From positions 1 to 64,000 of the forward strand of contig NZ_LWAE01000004.1 in the NCBI RefSeq assembly GCF_001623875.1: a stretch of 64,000 nucleotides of DNA. Direction: 5' to 3'. The stretch comes from Clostridium magnum DSM 2767 (GTDB lineage Bacteria > Bacillota > Clostridia > Clostridiales > Clostridiaceae). The position numbers were made by a program, and so were the translations under genes. The notes under the pieces are model-generated. The model had not been told where the DNA came from. It ran no database searches and worked only from the letters and a program-made list of their open reading frames with translations. Below are positions 38,746 to 48,500 of this stretch, in pieces. Position 1 is the first letter of the stretch. Every line of letters begins with the position of its first letter.

Positions 38746-39258
38746 CTAAACTTTTAGTCTGTTTCTCTTTTCGTATACTTCGCAAGCTTCTCTAACAAGT
38801 GCAGCACTTGTTTTTGCATTATATTTATTTTCTAATTCACTTGCTATATCAAGTAATTCTTGTTTTGTTGATCTGTAAGGTCTTAATGCATTGTATATTT
38901 CTAGAACTCTAGCATCTGGAACTACAGTTAACTCTGCAGCTCTTTTAAGATTTCTTGCAAATGCATCTCTTCCTACTGATTCTGCTATTTGAGCTTGATA
39001 TAAAAGAACTTCTGGAGTTATTTTTATATCATCTGAAGTTATACTTCCATTTAATACATTTTCTATATTTATATCATTTAAGCCCTTGCCGCCTTTAGTT
39101 TTTATTAAGTCGCTTCTCTTTTGGCCTAAAGGATAATCATTTTTAGTTAAAGTTTCAGAGCATTTTGGTTCACATTTTTCTGTTGGCTTTTCTCCACCAA
39201 CTGACATAGTTTGTAAAACTTGATTAATTATTTGTTCTATTAAAGCATTGTTATCCAT
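38746..39258 (-). CDS. pduE: Diol/glycerol dehydratase small subunit PduE
   Basis: A 170-residue small subunit of the B12-dependent dehydratase. The first 18 residues (NNALIEQIINQVLQTM) form an amphipathic helix like encapsulation tags; the core follows with DYPLGQKRSDLIKT and PYRSTKQELLDIASELE. Length fits PduE with the extension. The gene is 10 bases from pduD. Confidence 0.93.
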   Translation of the reverse strand: MDNNALIEQIINQVLQTMSVGGEKPTEKCEPKCSETLTKNDYPLGQKRSDLIKTKGGKGLNDINIENVLNGSITSDDIKITPEVLLYQAQIAESVGRDAFARNLKRAAELTVVPDARVLEIYNALRPYRSTKQELLDIASELENKYNAKTSAALVREACEVYEKRNRLKV

Positions 39259-39268
39259 ATCTTCACCC

Positions 39269-39937
39269 CTATTCGAAAACTACTTTTAATTCTATAGACT
39301 TAGCATTTGGTACTACATGTTCTGTTTCCTTTATATGAAGTACTGCTGATTTAGCTTGGTATTTTGGTCTTGCCATTTGATCGCTTCTAACTGGAACTGG
39401 GTCTGGTGATTCTCCCTTAGCATATTTTGCTGCATTTTTCCCTATAGCTCTAAAGGTTTCTCTATCTATTAATGGAGCTTGCGGAAATAATTCTAAGTTA
39501 TTTAATGGTTCTAGGTCTTTTTGATGTATAACTGTAGTACCTTTTGACTGTATACCTATACCTATACCTGATCCACTTATCTTAGCAGCATCATTAGCCA
39601 TAAAAGATACGTCTGATGTACGTAAGGACCTTACTACTCTCGGATTAATTCCTTCTTCTTCTATACCTGCTAAAATTTCTCTCAACACTTCATCATGAGG
39701 TATTCCAACTATTGTTTCAGTTTGATATACACCAAATGCTGGTGCTACAGCTATAACAACCTCATCATTTCTTTTTCCAATTTCAGCAGTACCAACTTCT
39801 TCTAATCTCATCTTGCCAACTCTTGCAGATGAAGCATTAGTTTTAACACAACTTAAATTTACATTAGTAGTTAATTGACTTAATACCTGCTTGGTTATTA
39901 ATTCTATTAGTTCTTCGTTAGACACTGAATTTACCAT
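39269..39937 (-). CDS. pduD: Diol/glycerol dehydratase medium subunit PduD
   Basis: A 222-residue medium subunit. An N-terminal helix ([17 protein letters not shown]) resembles the PduD encapsulation peptide; the core has [33 protein letters not shown], given here as separate landmarks, and the [21 protein letters not shown] stretch. It helps bind cobalamin in the base-on state with PduC. Confidence 0.93.
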   Translation of the reverse strand: MVNSVSNEELIELITKQVLSQLTTNVNLSCVKTNASSARVGKMRLEEVGTAEIGKRNDEVVIAVAPAFGVYQTETIVGIPHDEVLREILAGIEEEGINPRVVRSLRTSDVSFMANDAAKISGSGIGIGIQSKGTTVIHQKDLEPLNNLELFPQAPLIDRETFRAIGKNAAKYAKGESPDPVPVRSDQMARPKYQAKSAVLHIKETEHVVPNAKSIELKVVFE

Positions 39938-39952
39938 ATATCAATCACTCCC

Positions 39953-41617
39953 CTACATTTTATCAGGATCTAAAGCGTGAGTTATGTTCTTAATTTTCTC
40001 CCATTTCTCACCCTCAAGTCTGTATCCTGTTCCAGGTCCCATATAATCATTAAGATCGTTAACAGCACTTATAACATTGTACTTTCCATCAAATATAGCT
40101 GATGTGTGAAGGTAATCTCCTACTATTCTTTGTTTTAACAAGTTAAGAACTCTCTCAGCAATTTCAGGGAATCCGCCCTTGTGAAGTGCTTTAACTATAT
40201 CAAGTCCTGTTACACCATGTGTTAACAATTCTTGAGCAGCTTTTAAATCTTCTACAACATTTCTAGCTGGCATGTCCTTACTACCATGAGCATAAGTTGC
40301 TGCTTCAACTTCTTCATCTGTAATAGTAGGTAAGCCTAACTCTCTAAATGCTGCTTGAATTGCTTTTGCCGCCTTATTTCTAATATATATTACATCTTCT
40401 TCCTTAACTGGAATAAGACCTCCATCAACCTTTAAATCTCTTTGAAGAACTAAATAATCATCATAATCATCAGCATCAAAATTAGCTCCTGCAAACATAT
40501 TGTCATAATTTGGTGTAGAACTATATCCAGAGAATATAAAATCAGTTCCTGGTAAGAACTGCATCATAGTTCTTGCAGTTCTTCTTATATCAGAGTGAGT
40601 AAATGTTTGGTCGTTACCAGATGCAACTTCCATATCTAACATAGTAGTAATAAGATTCTCTGCTAAAATTGCTCTTATACCTCCTGGTACTGCACCAGGA
40701 ACACCTATACAGCTAATAGAACCATTTTGAAGTCCTTGAACTCCTGCACCTTTTGTTACCATAATACATCTTGCTTCAAGATAAAGCATTGATTTACCTT
40801 CTGCATATCCCATCTGAACTTCTGAACCAGTACCAGAAGTAAATCTCATCTTAAGACCACGGGATGCATAAGCTGACGCTAAGAAGGATTTTGAGTAAGG
40901 AGTATCATCACCATCAACAAATACATCTTCTGTTCCATAAACGGATATTGTTTCTGCATAAGCTGTGTATCCAAGCATACCTAGTTTAAGCTCTGTAGCT
41001 TCTTCCAAGGCACATTGAGTAAGTACTCCTCCTCTTCCTGTTTGTGATCCTATTAATATTGATAAAGCATTGAAAGGTGCATATCTTACTATACCTACAG
41101 TTGTTTCCATTTCATCAAAGCCTCTTATAGCTGCTTCTGCTGCATCTGCTGCAATCTGAACTGGATTATCACGTAGATTAGTAACGTGGCATTGATTTGA
41201 TGGAGTTCTTCTTGATCTCATTTTTTGAAGAGCCATCATCATTTCAACTACATTTAGTTTGTCAACTACTTCAACTAGCTTTGCAGGTGTTAAGGCAGTA
41301 GTTATTTTTACAATTTCATCTCTTGAAACATTTATATCTGTTAACATTCTAGCTATGTCTAATGAATCTATTGCCATAGCCTTTTCAGTGCATTCTATAT
41401 TAATAGCATGGTCAGCTAAGAAACTATCGATAAAGTCGAATTCAGCTCTCTTCTTTCCATCCATTTCAACTATTTTTCCATTTTCCACTTTAACACTTGG
41501 AATTGGATCATTTGGACTTCCTATAGCTATCAAACCTACTTCTGGCCATTCTTTAACGAATCCATCATTATGAACTGGTCTATTTTCTAATACTTCAAAT
41601 CTTTTAGACTTTTTCAC
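39953..41617 (-). CDS. pduC: B12-dependent diol/glycerol dehydratase large subunit PduC
   Basis: A 554-residue catalytic TIM-barrel subunit that converts 1,2-propanediol to propionaldehyde or glycerol to 3-hydroxypropionaldehyde with adenosylcobalamin. It starts KRFEVLENRPVHNDGFVKEW and carries RRTPSNQCHVTNLRDNPVQ, SQTGRGGVLTQCALEEATE, and TSGTGSEVQMGYAEGKSML, all family signatures; length is exact. The first enzyme gene of the operon. Substrate preference cannot be settled by eye; glycerol dehydrogenase nearby makes glycerol plausible. Confidence 0.95.
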   Translation of the reverse strand: MKKSKRFEVLENRPVHNDGFVKEWPEVGLIAIGSPNDPIPSVKVENGKIVEMDGKKRAEFDFIDSFLADHAINIECTEKAMAIDSLDIARMLTDINVSRDEIVKITTALTPAKLVEVVDKLNVVEMMMALQKMRSRRTPSNQCHVTNLRDNPVQIAADAAEAAIRGFDEMETTVGIVRYAPFNALSILIGSQTGRGGVLTQCALEEATELKLGMLGYTAYAETISVYGTEDVFVDGDDTPYSKSFLASAYASRGLKMRFTSGTGSEVQMGYAEGKSMLYLEARCIMVTKGAGVQGLQNGSISCIGVPGAVPGGIRAILAENLITTMLDMEVASGNDQTFTHSDIRRTARTMMQFLPGTDFIFSGYSSTPNYDNMFAGANFDADDYDDYLVLQRDLKVDGGLIPVKEEDVIYIRNKAAKAIQAAFRELGLPTITDEEVEAATYAHGSKDMPARNVVEDLKAAQELLTHGVTGLDIVKALHKGGFPEIAERVLNLLKQRIVGDYLHTSAIFDGKYNVISAVNDLNDYMGPGTGYRLEGEKWEKIKNITHALDPDKM

Positions 41618-41634
41618 TGTAACACCACCCTCTG

Positions 41635-42516
41635 TTAAATATATGGTTGAGTACTAGATTGAGTTTCTTGTCCCATTGCTTTCAATAAAGACAAACCAAC
41701 TTCTCTAGCAGCTATTACTGATTGTCTAACAGCACCTGAATCTCCAGTTATTGTTATAATAACTTCGTTTGAGTGTGCTGTTCCTGCACCTGGGCTTGCA
41801 TATGTTACCATTTCAACATTTGCAGTTTTCATTGCTGTATCTGCCATTACTACACCGATACCAGCTGGAGCACCAACAATTATTCCAAAAGCTTTTCCAA
41901 GTGGAGCACCAAATGCTTTTTCTAATGCCAAGCTTGCTCTTGCAGTATATTGAAGTTCTAGGTGTCCTGCATCACATCCGTAAACATCTCCGAAAGTTCT
42001 ATCTAACTCTTTAAGAGCAACTTCTACAGCTCTTCTTGCATCGGATACATCTTCTGCAGCTAGGATGATTAATGAACCATGACCAGCTCCACCTTTTGTA
42101 TCTCTTGCCATTTCGATAGTTACTACTTCTGTATTAGTAGCTTTTACAGCTTCGTCTGCTGCCATAATATGAGGACCTGCCCCTGTTCTTGAGCTAATTA
42201 TTCCTATAGAACGGTACTTTTTATCTAATCCCATTTTTTCATGTAAATAGTAGTCTACATTAGCTATAACTAAACCAATAGTGTCTCCAATAGCTGTTCC
42301 TACAAATTCTGTTATTGCTGATGGTGCACTCATAGTTAATACCTCCCTTTTTTCTTCTACTACATTTTTATTTTCAATTACTTGAGCAGCTTCCTTCGCA
42401 AGTATTTGCTGTGCTGCTGTTTGAATTATTTTGCTTATTTGGTCTTTATCTAAGCTCTGTAAATTTATTTTACTTCCCAGTTCAGATAAAACCTTTTCAA
42501 TCAATCCGTTATCCAT
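41635..42516 (-). CDS. pduB: Microcompartment shell protein PduB
   Basis: A 293-residue tandem-BMC (trimer) shell tile. Residues 1-60 form an N-terminal extension with an amphipathic helix (GLIEKVLSELGSKI) that in PduB links enzymes to the shell; two BMC folds follow (TIGLVIANVDYYLHEKMGLD onward and GKAFGIIVGAPAGIGVVMAD). A second start with its own GGGAGG lies at 42333, giving a shorter PduB'. It is the second gene of the operon. Confidence 0.95.
   Translation of the reverse strand: MDNGLIEKVLSELGSKINLQSLDKDQISKIIQTAAQQILAKEAAQVIENKNVVEEKREVLTMSAPSAITEFVGTAIGDTIGLVIANVDYYLHEKMGLDKKYRSIGIISSRTGAGPHIMAADEAVKATNTEVVTIEMARDTKGGAGHGSLIILAAEDVSDARRAVEVALKELDRTFGDVYGCDAGHLELQYTARASLALEKAFGAPLGKAFGIIVGAPAGIGVVMADTAMKTANVEMVTYASPGAGTAHSNEVIITITGDSGAVRQSVIAAREVGLSLLKAMGQETQSSTQPYI
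42331..42350 (-). promoter_or_regulatory. Internal ribosome binding site and start for PduB'
   Basis: On the minus strand GGGAGG is followed 7-8 bases later by the ATG at 42333 (MSAPSAITEFVG), in frame with pduB. It would yield a 232-residue PduB' lacking the N-terminal extension, as known for other PduB genes. Confidence 0.85.
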
Positions 42517-42538
42517 AAATTCCTACCTCTCATCTTTT

Positions 42539-42820
42539 CTATTCAGATAATTTAGGTAATATTTTTTCCACATCTGTATGTGGTCTTGGAATAACATGTA
42601 TAGATACAACTTCTCCAATTCTCTTAGCGGATGCAGCACCTGCGTCTGTAGCTGCTTTTACTGCTCCCACATCTCCTCTAACCATAACAGTTACTAATCC
42701 TGATCCTATTTTTTCATATCCTACTAATGCAACATTTGCAGCTTTAACCATTGAATCTGCAGCTTCTATTGCTGCAACCAAGCCTTTTGTTTCTATCATT
42801 CCCAATGCTTCTTGTCCCAT
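42539..42820 (-). CDS. pduA: Hexameric shell protein PduA/PduJ
   Basis: A 93-residue single-BMC-domain protein, the main facet tile and pore for the diol. [19 protein letters not shown], the pore-lining loop [21 protein letters not shown] and the end [14 protein letters not shown] are standard. It is the first gene of the long operon, with AGGAGG before the ATG. Only one such small BMC protein besides PduK is present here. Confidence 0.95.
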   Translation of the reverse strand: MGQEALGMIETKGLVAAIEAADSMVKAANVALVGYEKIGSGLVTVMVRGDVGAVKAATDAGAASAKRIGEVVSIHVIPRPHTDVEKILPKLSE

Positions 42821-42945
42821 AAATATACCTCCTAAAAATATAAAAATAAATTTTAATTCCTTTTACACCCTTATTTTATATCAATATGCTAAATAATTTT
42901 TAGAATATTTTGCGTATTTTATTGCTTATATTAACTTCTTGAAAT

Positions 42946-42985
42946 TGTACTTTTTAGATTTATTTATGTACTTTTTTGATTTTAA
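42946..42985. promoter_or_regulatory. Direct repeats in the pduA/PocR-kinase divergent region
   Basis: TGTACTTTTTAGATTTAT at 42946 and TGTACTTTTTTGATTTTA at 42967 are offset by 21 bases, two helical turns, the geometry used by AraC-family proteins. They lie between the divergent pduA operon and the kinase/regulator pair. A TATAAT at about 42990 would serve the plus-strand unit. The regulator at 44310 is the obvious candidate to bind. Confidence 0.6.
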
Positions 42986-43075
42986 TTAGTATAATTATTG
43001 TACAGCAAAGGTTTTTTACAATTGATTCCAATTGCTTTTTACTAAAATATAATTGTTAATCTATGGGGTGTTTTT

Positions 43076-44287
43076 ATGAATAAATTAAATCAGTATACAC
43101 TAGACGAGATTATCGATATACCATCTCTACAAAATATTCAGGATAAGTTCTCAAAAATGACTAATATGTCTGCTATAACAGTTGATAAAATCGGTACTCC
43201 TATAACAAAACCTAGCAACTTCACTAGATTTTGCAACCTTATAAGAACCTCTAAAGAAGGTTACAGGCGATGTATTAACTGTGATGCACAGGGCGGCTTA
43301 AAGTCTACTCAACTAAAAAAACCAGTAATTTATACCTGCCACGCTGGGCTTACTGATTTATCTGCTCCAATCATTGTAAATGACATTCATTTTGGTTCAA
43401 TGCTTTGTGGTCAAGTAGTTATCAAAGGCAATGGCAATAAGAAACTTATTGATTTAGAAAAACTTTCTAATGAGTTAAGCCTCCCTGTTGATGAACTTGA
43501 AGCCACACTATTACATGTAAAATCTCTAAAATACAACAAAATAACGGCATCTGCAGATTTTCTTTCTTTATGTACAAACTCCATTGCAAAAATGGGAGTT
43601 GCAACTATAACACACTCTGAATTACTTGAAGAAACTAAAGAAAAAATGAAATTCCAACAACTAGCTAAGGATGCTCAAATTAAGTCTATTCAATCTCAAC
43701 TTGATCCACACTTTCTGTTTAATACTTTAAACACAATTGCTGGAATGGCCCTTATGGAAAACTGCAATCAAACTGCTGATCTCATTTACTCTCTTTCAGA
43801 TATATTGAGGTATAGTATTAAAAACTCAAAAGATATGGTTGAAATAGGCACTGAACTTGAAAACGTAAAAAAATACTTATTTATTCAAACAATTAGATAT
43901 AGTGATAAACTTAATTATGATATAAAAATTCCAGATGAAATATTCAGATATAAAATTCCAGCTATGACTTTACAGCCTATTATTGAAAATGCTATAATGC
44001 ATGGTTTAGAACCAAAAAAAGATCCTGGAATAATTAAAATACATGGAGAAGTATTACCTGATAAATTTATACAAATTAAGATAACTGATAACGGAATAGG
44101 TATGAGTAATGAAAAATTAAACAGTATAAATAATAAATTAAGTTCCACCTCTATTAATGGAGGTATTGGAATTAAACTGGTCCATGATAGGTTAATATAT
44201 TATTTAGGACCTGAATCTGGTGTTAAAATTGAAAGTGTTCCTGATATAGGCACAACTGTAAACGTTAAATTCCCTTTGGTTTACTAA
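43076..44287 (+). CDS. PocR-domain sensor histidine kinase
   Basis: A 403-residue soluble kinase. Residues about 8-175 form a PocR sensing domain with Cys53, Cys66, Cys69 and Cys88 (RFCNLI, CINC, CHAGL); residues 200-403 form a LytS/YesM-type kinase with phospho-acceptor His212 in DPHFLFNTLN, N-box IIENAIMHGL and G-box DNGIGM. No membrane span. PocR domains sense propanediol-type ligands, so it should trigger the adjacent response regulator and the divergent pdu operon. Its sensor domain is close to that of the chemoreceptor at 23600. Confidence 0.92.
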   Translation: MNKLNQYTLDEIIDIPSLQNIQDKFSKMTNMSAITVDKIGTPITKPSNFTRFCNLIRTSKEGYRRCINCDAQGGLKSTQLKKPVIYTCHAGLTDLSAPIIVNDIHFGSMLCGQVVIKGNGNKKLIDLEKLSNELSLPVDELEATLLHVKSLKYNKITASADFLSLCTNSIAKMGVATITHSELLEETKEKMKFQQLAKDAQIKSIQSQLDPHFLFNTLNTIAGMALMENCNQTADLIYSLSDILRYSIKNSKDMVEIGTELENVKKYLFIQTIRYSDKLNYDIKIPDEIFRYKIPAMTLQPIIENAIMHGLEPKKDPGIIKIHGEVLPDKFIQIKITDNGIGMSNEKLNSINNKLSSTSINGGIGIKLVHDRLIYYLGPESGVKIESVPDIGTTVNVKFPLVY

Positions 44288-44309
44288 ACTTTTAGGAGGT
44301 ATGTAAATT

Positions 44310-45074
44310 ATGTACAAACTGTTAATTGTAGATGATGAGGCTTTTGAACGTAAAGTTATTAGGTTTATGTTAAAAAAGAGTTTTACCAATATTGAAATAG
44401 TAGATGATGCAACCAACGGAGAAGATGCTATACTATTAGCAAAAAAACATAAACCTAATATAATCATTATGGATATTAAAATGCCAGAAAAAAATGGCTT
44501 AGAAGCCCAGCAAGCAATTATGCAATTTAACCCAAACGTAAAGACTATTATTTTAACAGCCTTCGACAATTTTAACTTTGCACAAAATGCTATTAAGCTT
44601 GGTGTAGTTGATTATATCTTAAAGCCAATAAGACCAGATGAACTAAATGAGAGCATTACTAAAATTATTTCATTATTGCAGAAAGAAGAGATAAATTCTC
44701 GAAATACACAGGATTTATCTTCTGCTTCTGGTAAAGATCCTATTCATAAGGCTATGGAATATATAAATAAGAACTTTAATAAAAACATAAGCCTTGAATC
44801 AGTATCAGAGCATATTCATTTAAATCCTCAGTATTTTAGTAGATATTTCAAAAATAATACAGGGGTAAATTTTATAGAATATGTATCCAAGTTACGAGTA
44901 AAAGAAGGAAAAAAATTATTAGTATCTACAAACAAAAGTATAAGTAGAATATCCATGGATATTGGTTATATAGATTCTGCTTACTTCACTAAGGTTTTTA
45001 TAAAATATGAAGGAATATCTCCTCATAAATACAGACTTATGAAGAGAAAAAATTCGATAGAATTAGACATATAG
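44310..45074 (+). CDS. Response regulator with AraC-type DNA-binding domain
   Basis: A 254-residue YesN-type regulator: receiver domain 1-120 with phospho-acceptor Asp55 (IIMDIKMPEKNG) and the switch lysine in ILKPIRPDEL, then a C-terminal AraC helix-turn-helix pair (about 148-248; SVSEHIHLNPQYFSRYFK and DIGYIDSAYFTKVF). It follows the PocR kinase by 22 bases with AGGAGG before the ATG. It probably activates the pdu operon through the direct repeats at 42946-42985. Confidence 0.92.
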   Translation: MYKLLIVDDEAFERKVIRFMLKKSFTNIEIVDDATNGEDAILLAKKHKPNIIIMDIKMPEKNGLEAQQAIMQFNPNVKTIILTAFDNFNFAQNAIKLGVVDYILKPIRPDELNESITKIISLLQKEEINSRNTQDLSSASGKDPIHKAMEYINKNFNKNISLESVSEHIHLNPQYFSRYFKNNTGVNFIEYVSKLRVKEGKKLLVSTNKSISRISMDIGYIDSAYFTKVFIKYEGISPHKYRLMKRKNSIELDI

Positions 45075-45213
45075 ACATCATATCCTTAAACTTCACATAT
45101 AGATATAAAAACACTAGAAGCAAATCAATTCCTAATATCCTTGGAAATACTTCTACATAAATATTTACTTATTTTTTAATATTTTGCCTAGCAATATTAA
45201 AGGGGGAGAAATA

Positions 45214-45378
45214 ATGAAAATTTATGTGCTTAAGTATGAGGATACAGAAAAACAAACAACAGTTAAAAATGAATTTTTTAACAAAAAGCAATTGATTGAC
45301 CAAATCAATGAATGTGCTAAAAAAGGATTTACTATCCTTGATGTGCTTGAAAGCAACTTGTCTTCAAGACTTGACTAA
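45214..45378 (+). CDS. Small uncharacterised protein, 54 residues
   Basis: ATG at 45214 with GGGGGAG 6 bases upstream. The sequence (MKIYVLKYEDTEKQTTVKNE start; FDILDVLE-like end IDQINECAKKGFTILDV) is soluble with no membrane span and no motif known to me. It lies after the response regulator gene with a 139-base gap and ends before a bidirectional terminator, so it may be a separate unit. Confidence 0.65.
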   Translation: MKIYVLKYEDTEKQTTVKNEFFNKKQLIDQINECAKKGFTILDVLESNLSSRLD

Positions 45379-45405
45379 CAAACAAGTCATCCTAAACTTT
45401 AGAAT

Positions 45406-45450
45406 TAGAAAAGAGCCGATTTGAATTACCTTCAAACCTGCTCTTTTCTA
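45406..45450. terminator. Bidirectional terminator between the 54-residue gene and sbcC
   Basis: TAGAAAAGAGC pairs with GCTCTTTTCTA, separating two convergent transcription units. The T run exists on both strands. Confidence 0.85.
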
Positions 45451-45542
45451 GTTTTCCAATTACTATACTATGGCCTATGTATGAGCTTAAGTATATGATT
45501 TCCCTGTAACAAAAATATATTTAAGGTAAGTCCTAATTTCCA

Positions 45543-48500
45543 CTACACTATAAATTTAGCTTTACTGCCCTCTTTTGCTGGTGTTATTTCTAATCTTGCA
45601 TCTATTCTTTCCTTAAGTTCTGGTACATGTGATATTATTCCAACCAGTCTTCCACCTTTTTGCAGATTTATCAAACACTGAATAGCATTATCTAAGGATT
45701 CAGGGTCCAAGGTTCCAAAGCCTTCATCTACAAACATAGTATCCAAGCTTATTCCCCCTGCATAGGATTGAACTACATCTGCGAGACCAAGAGCTAAAGC
45801 TAAGGATGCTTTAAAGCTTTCTCCACCAGATAAAGTCTTAACATGACGAGACTTTCCAGTGTAGTTGTCAAACACCTCAAGTTCAAGACCTTCTTGCTTT
45901 CTTCCCTTACCCTTTTCTTCTTTTCTTTTTAACACAAACCTTCCTACTGCCATCTTATTAAGCCTTATATTAGCGGCCTTAATTATTTCATCGAAGTAAG
46001 CCGCTAGTACGTATCTTTCAAAGGTTATTCTCTCTCTGTTATCACCATTTGCTACTCTAGCTAGTTCGCCTACTACACTATATTTTTCCTCATCATCCTT
46101 TATAAGCTGACCTATATTTTGTATTTCCTTAAGGGCCTTTCTATTATTATTTACTCTTGAGTATATGGTCTTTTCTCTTTCTTCTAGCTTCTGCTGCTGA
46201 AGTTTAAGGTCATTTAAGGATTCCTTCAACTTTTCAAGAGATATTTCACTTAATCCCTCTACATCCTTTCTAGCTTTCTCAAATCTATCCTTTAAAGATT
46301 TTAAGTTTTGATAGTATTCTACTATATCTTTTTCTAATAATGTAATTTCTTCTTCTGCCATCCTAAATAAAGCATATTGGTTACAATCTTCAAAGCCAGT
46401 ATCTTTAATTTTGTTATCTAATCCATATTGACATGCCTCAACCTCTTTGATAGCTTCCTGTACATTCTTAGCCTTTCCACTTTTATCTGATAGAGAAGAT
46501 GCATGATCCGTTTTAGCTTTATTATAGTTTTCCTGAGCTTTTTTATAAGCATTCTCTAACCCTATAAGGGCATTTTCTAATTCCTTTATTTTTAATAAAA
46601 GCTTGTTAGAAGAACGTATTTCCTGAGGAATTTCCTTCTCGATACTTATGAGAAGTTTTTCCTCACTCTCTACCTTACCATAAAACTCCGTATATTCTTT
46701 TTCTAAAACTTGTAGTAGATCTTCTTTCTCTTTTATGCTATTCCCTAATTTTATTATAGTATCTTCTAGCATACCTTTCTTTTCTATAAGTTTTACAAGC
46801 TTTACCTGATCTTCCTTTAGAACATTTAACTCTTCGCTGGTCTTCGTTCCTTTATTTACAAGGTAATTAAGCATATCTTTTTCAGCAATTGAGCTTAACT
46901 CACCTAAAAGTTCTTTTTGTTTATCTTTTAATTCCAGTAAAAGTTCTTTACTACTTTTAATTATTCCATTTAAGTCTGAAAGCACCTGCAGCTTTTTTTC
47001 TCTCTCTTCCCTAAGTTTTTCAAATTCAACTTTAACTTCCTTAAGTTTCTCCTCTGTAGGCACCCCATCAATTAATTGTGCAAGCTTAGGATGATTTGTA
47101 GCCCCGCAAACTGGACAAGGTATTCCTTCCTCTAAATCCTTTGCCAAAAGCCCTGCCTGGCCTCTTCTAAAGTTATCCTCTAATAGCTCATAGCTATTTT
47201 TATATCCAATATATTTCTTTTCAAACTCTTCAAAGCTTTTACTAATTTCTTTATGCTTATCAACAGTATCTATATATTCCCCAGTCTTTTTATATAGAAG
47301 TCTCATATCCTTAAGAACTAGTTCCTTTTCATATACTGTTTTATCAAGTTTCTCTTTTTCAGTTTCTGCCTTTTGTGACTCAAGCAGATCCTTATTAGTC
47401 TTTTCAAGCTTATTTTTTTCATCTGCTATAGTTAACTTAACCTTCTTTAAATAGTTGTCTTTATTCTTAAGTTCTTCTCTTAATTCAATTATTTTAGAAC
47501 TCTTTAGTTCGTAATCCTTAACTTTTTCCTGTTGGTTTTTAAGAGTATTTATGCTGTCAGCTAGCTTCTTTCTGTCCCCTTCCTTACCTTCCTGTTCCTT
47601 TAGTTGTTTTTCCCATAAAAGAAGGTTGCTTTCAGCTTCCTTGAGCTTTTTTTCCGCCCCCTTATATTGAATTTCCTTAAGCTTAAGATTATTTTCCCTC
47701 TCTCTTAAGGAATCCTCCACTAACTTAACTTCCCTTGCTCTTCTTCCTTTTTCTAACTGAATTTGTTTTTGTTTATACTCTTCATCCCTTAATAAATCTA
47801 ATTCATATTGTTTTTCAAGGTCATATTTTTCCTTAAGCTTTCTATTTATTTCTTCTCCTTCAACAATACTCTTTTGAACTTTTTCCTGTGAAGTTCTAAG
47901 TTCTTTAACTTCTTCATCAATTTCCTTACTGTCTCTCTCATCCTTTTTAATGAGTTCTATAGTTTCATTTATTATCTCAGTTATATTTAGATCCTTTGCA
48001 TTTACTAGCTTTATTAAAAGCTCGTCTTCCCCAGTCTCTATATGTTTTACATGGGTATCCCTTTTAGTCTTAGTTTCTTCAATTTTTTTGTAAATGGACT
48101 TTTTCTGTTCATCAAGCTTTCTCTGAATTGTTTCAAAGGTTTCTGTACCAAAAATTTTTCTAAATATGCCTTCTCTCTCTGCACTATCAGCTTCCAGCAA
48201 TTTTCTAAATTCTCCTTGTGGAAGCATTACTATCTGTCTAAATTGATTTTTATTTATTCCCAAAATACCACTTATCTTCTCATCTACATTGTTTACTTTT
48301 GTTATAATATCTCCATCAGGAAGAATTAAGTGAGCCTCTGAATTTTTAGATACAAAACCTTCTCCCCTTGCCTTTTTTCTCTCTTGCTGTGGAAACCTTG
48401 TTATTTTATATACTTTTCCTCTAAGTCCAAATTCTAGTTCTATATATGTTACTGTTTCTGGCAATGCGAAGTCACTTCTTAAGCTATCCTTATCTCTGCT

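Noticed and set aside
36807..38757. Plus-strand frames opposite pduG and pduH
   Set aside because: They are antisense shadows of strongly supported genes, without ribosome sites.
42821..43075. Possible cobalamin riboswitch before pduA
   Set aside because: The 255-base region is AT-rich, lacks the conserved B12-box and core motifs, and already holds the kinase gene promoter and the direct repeats.
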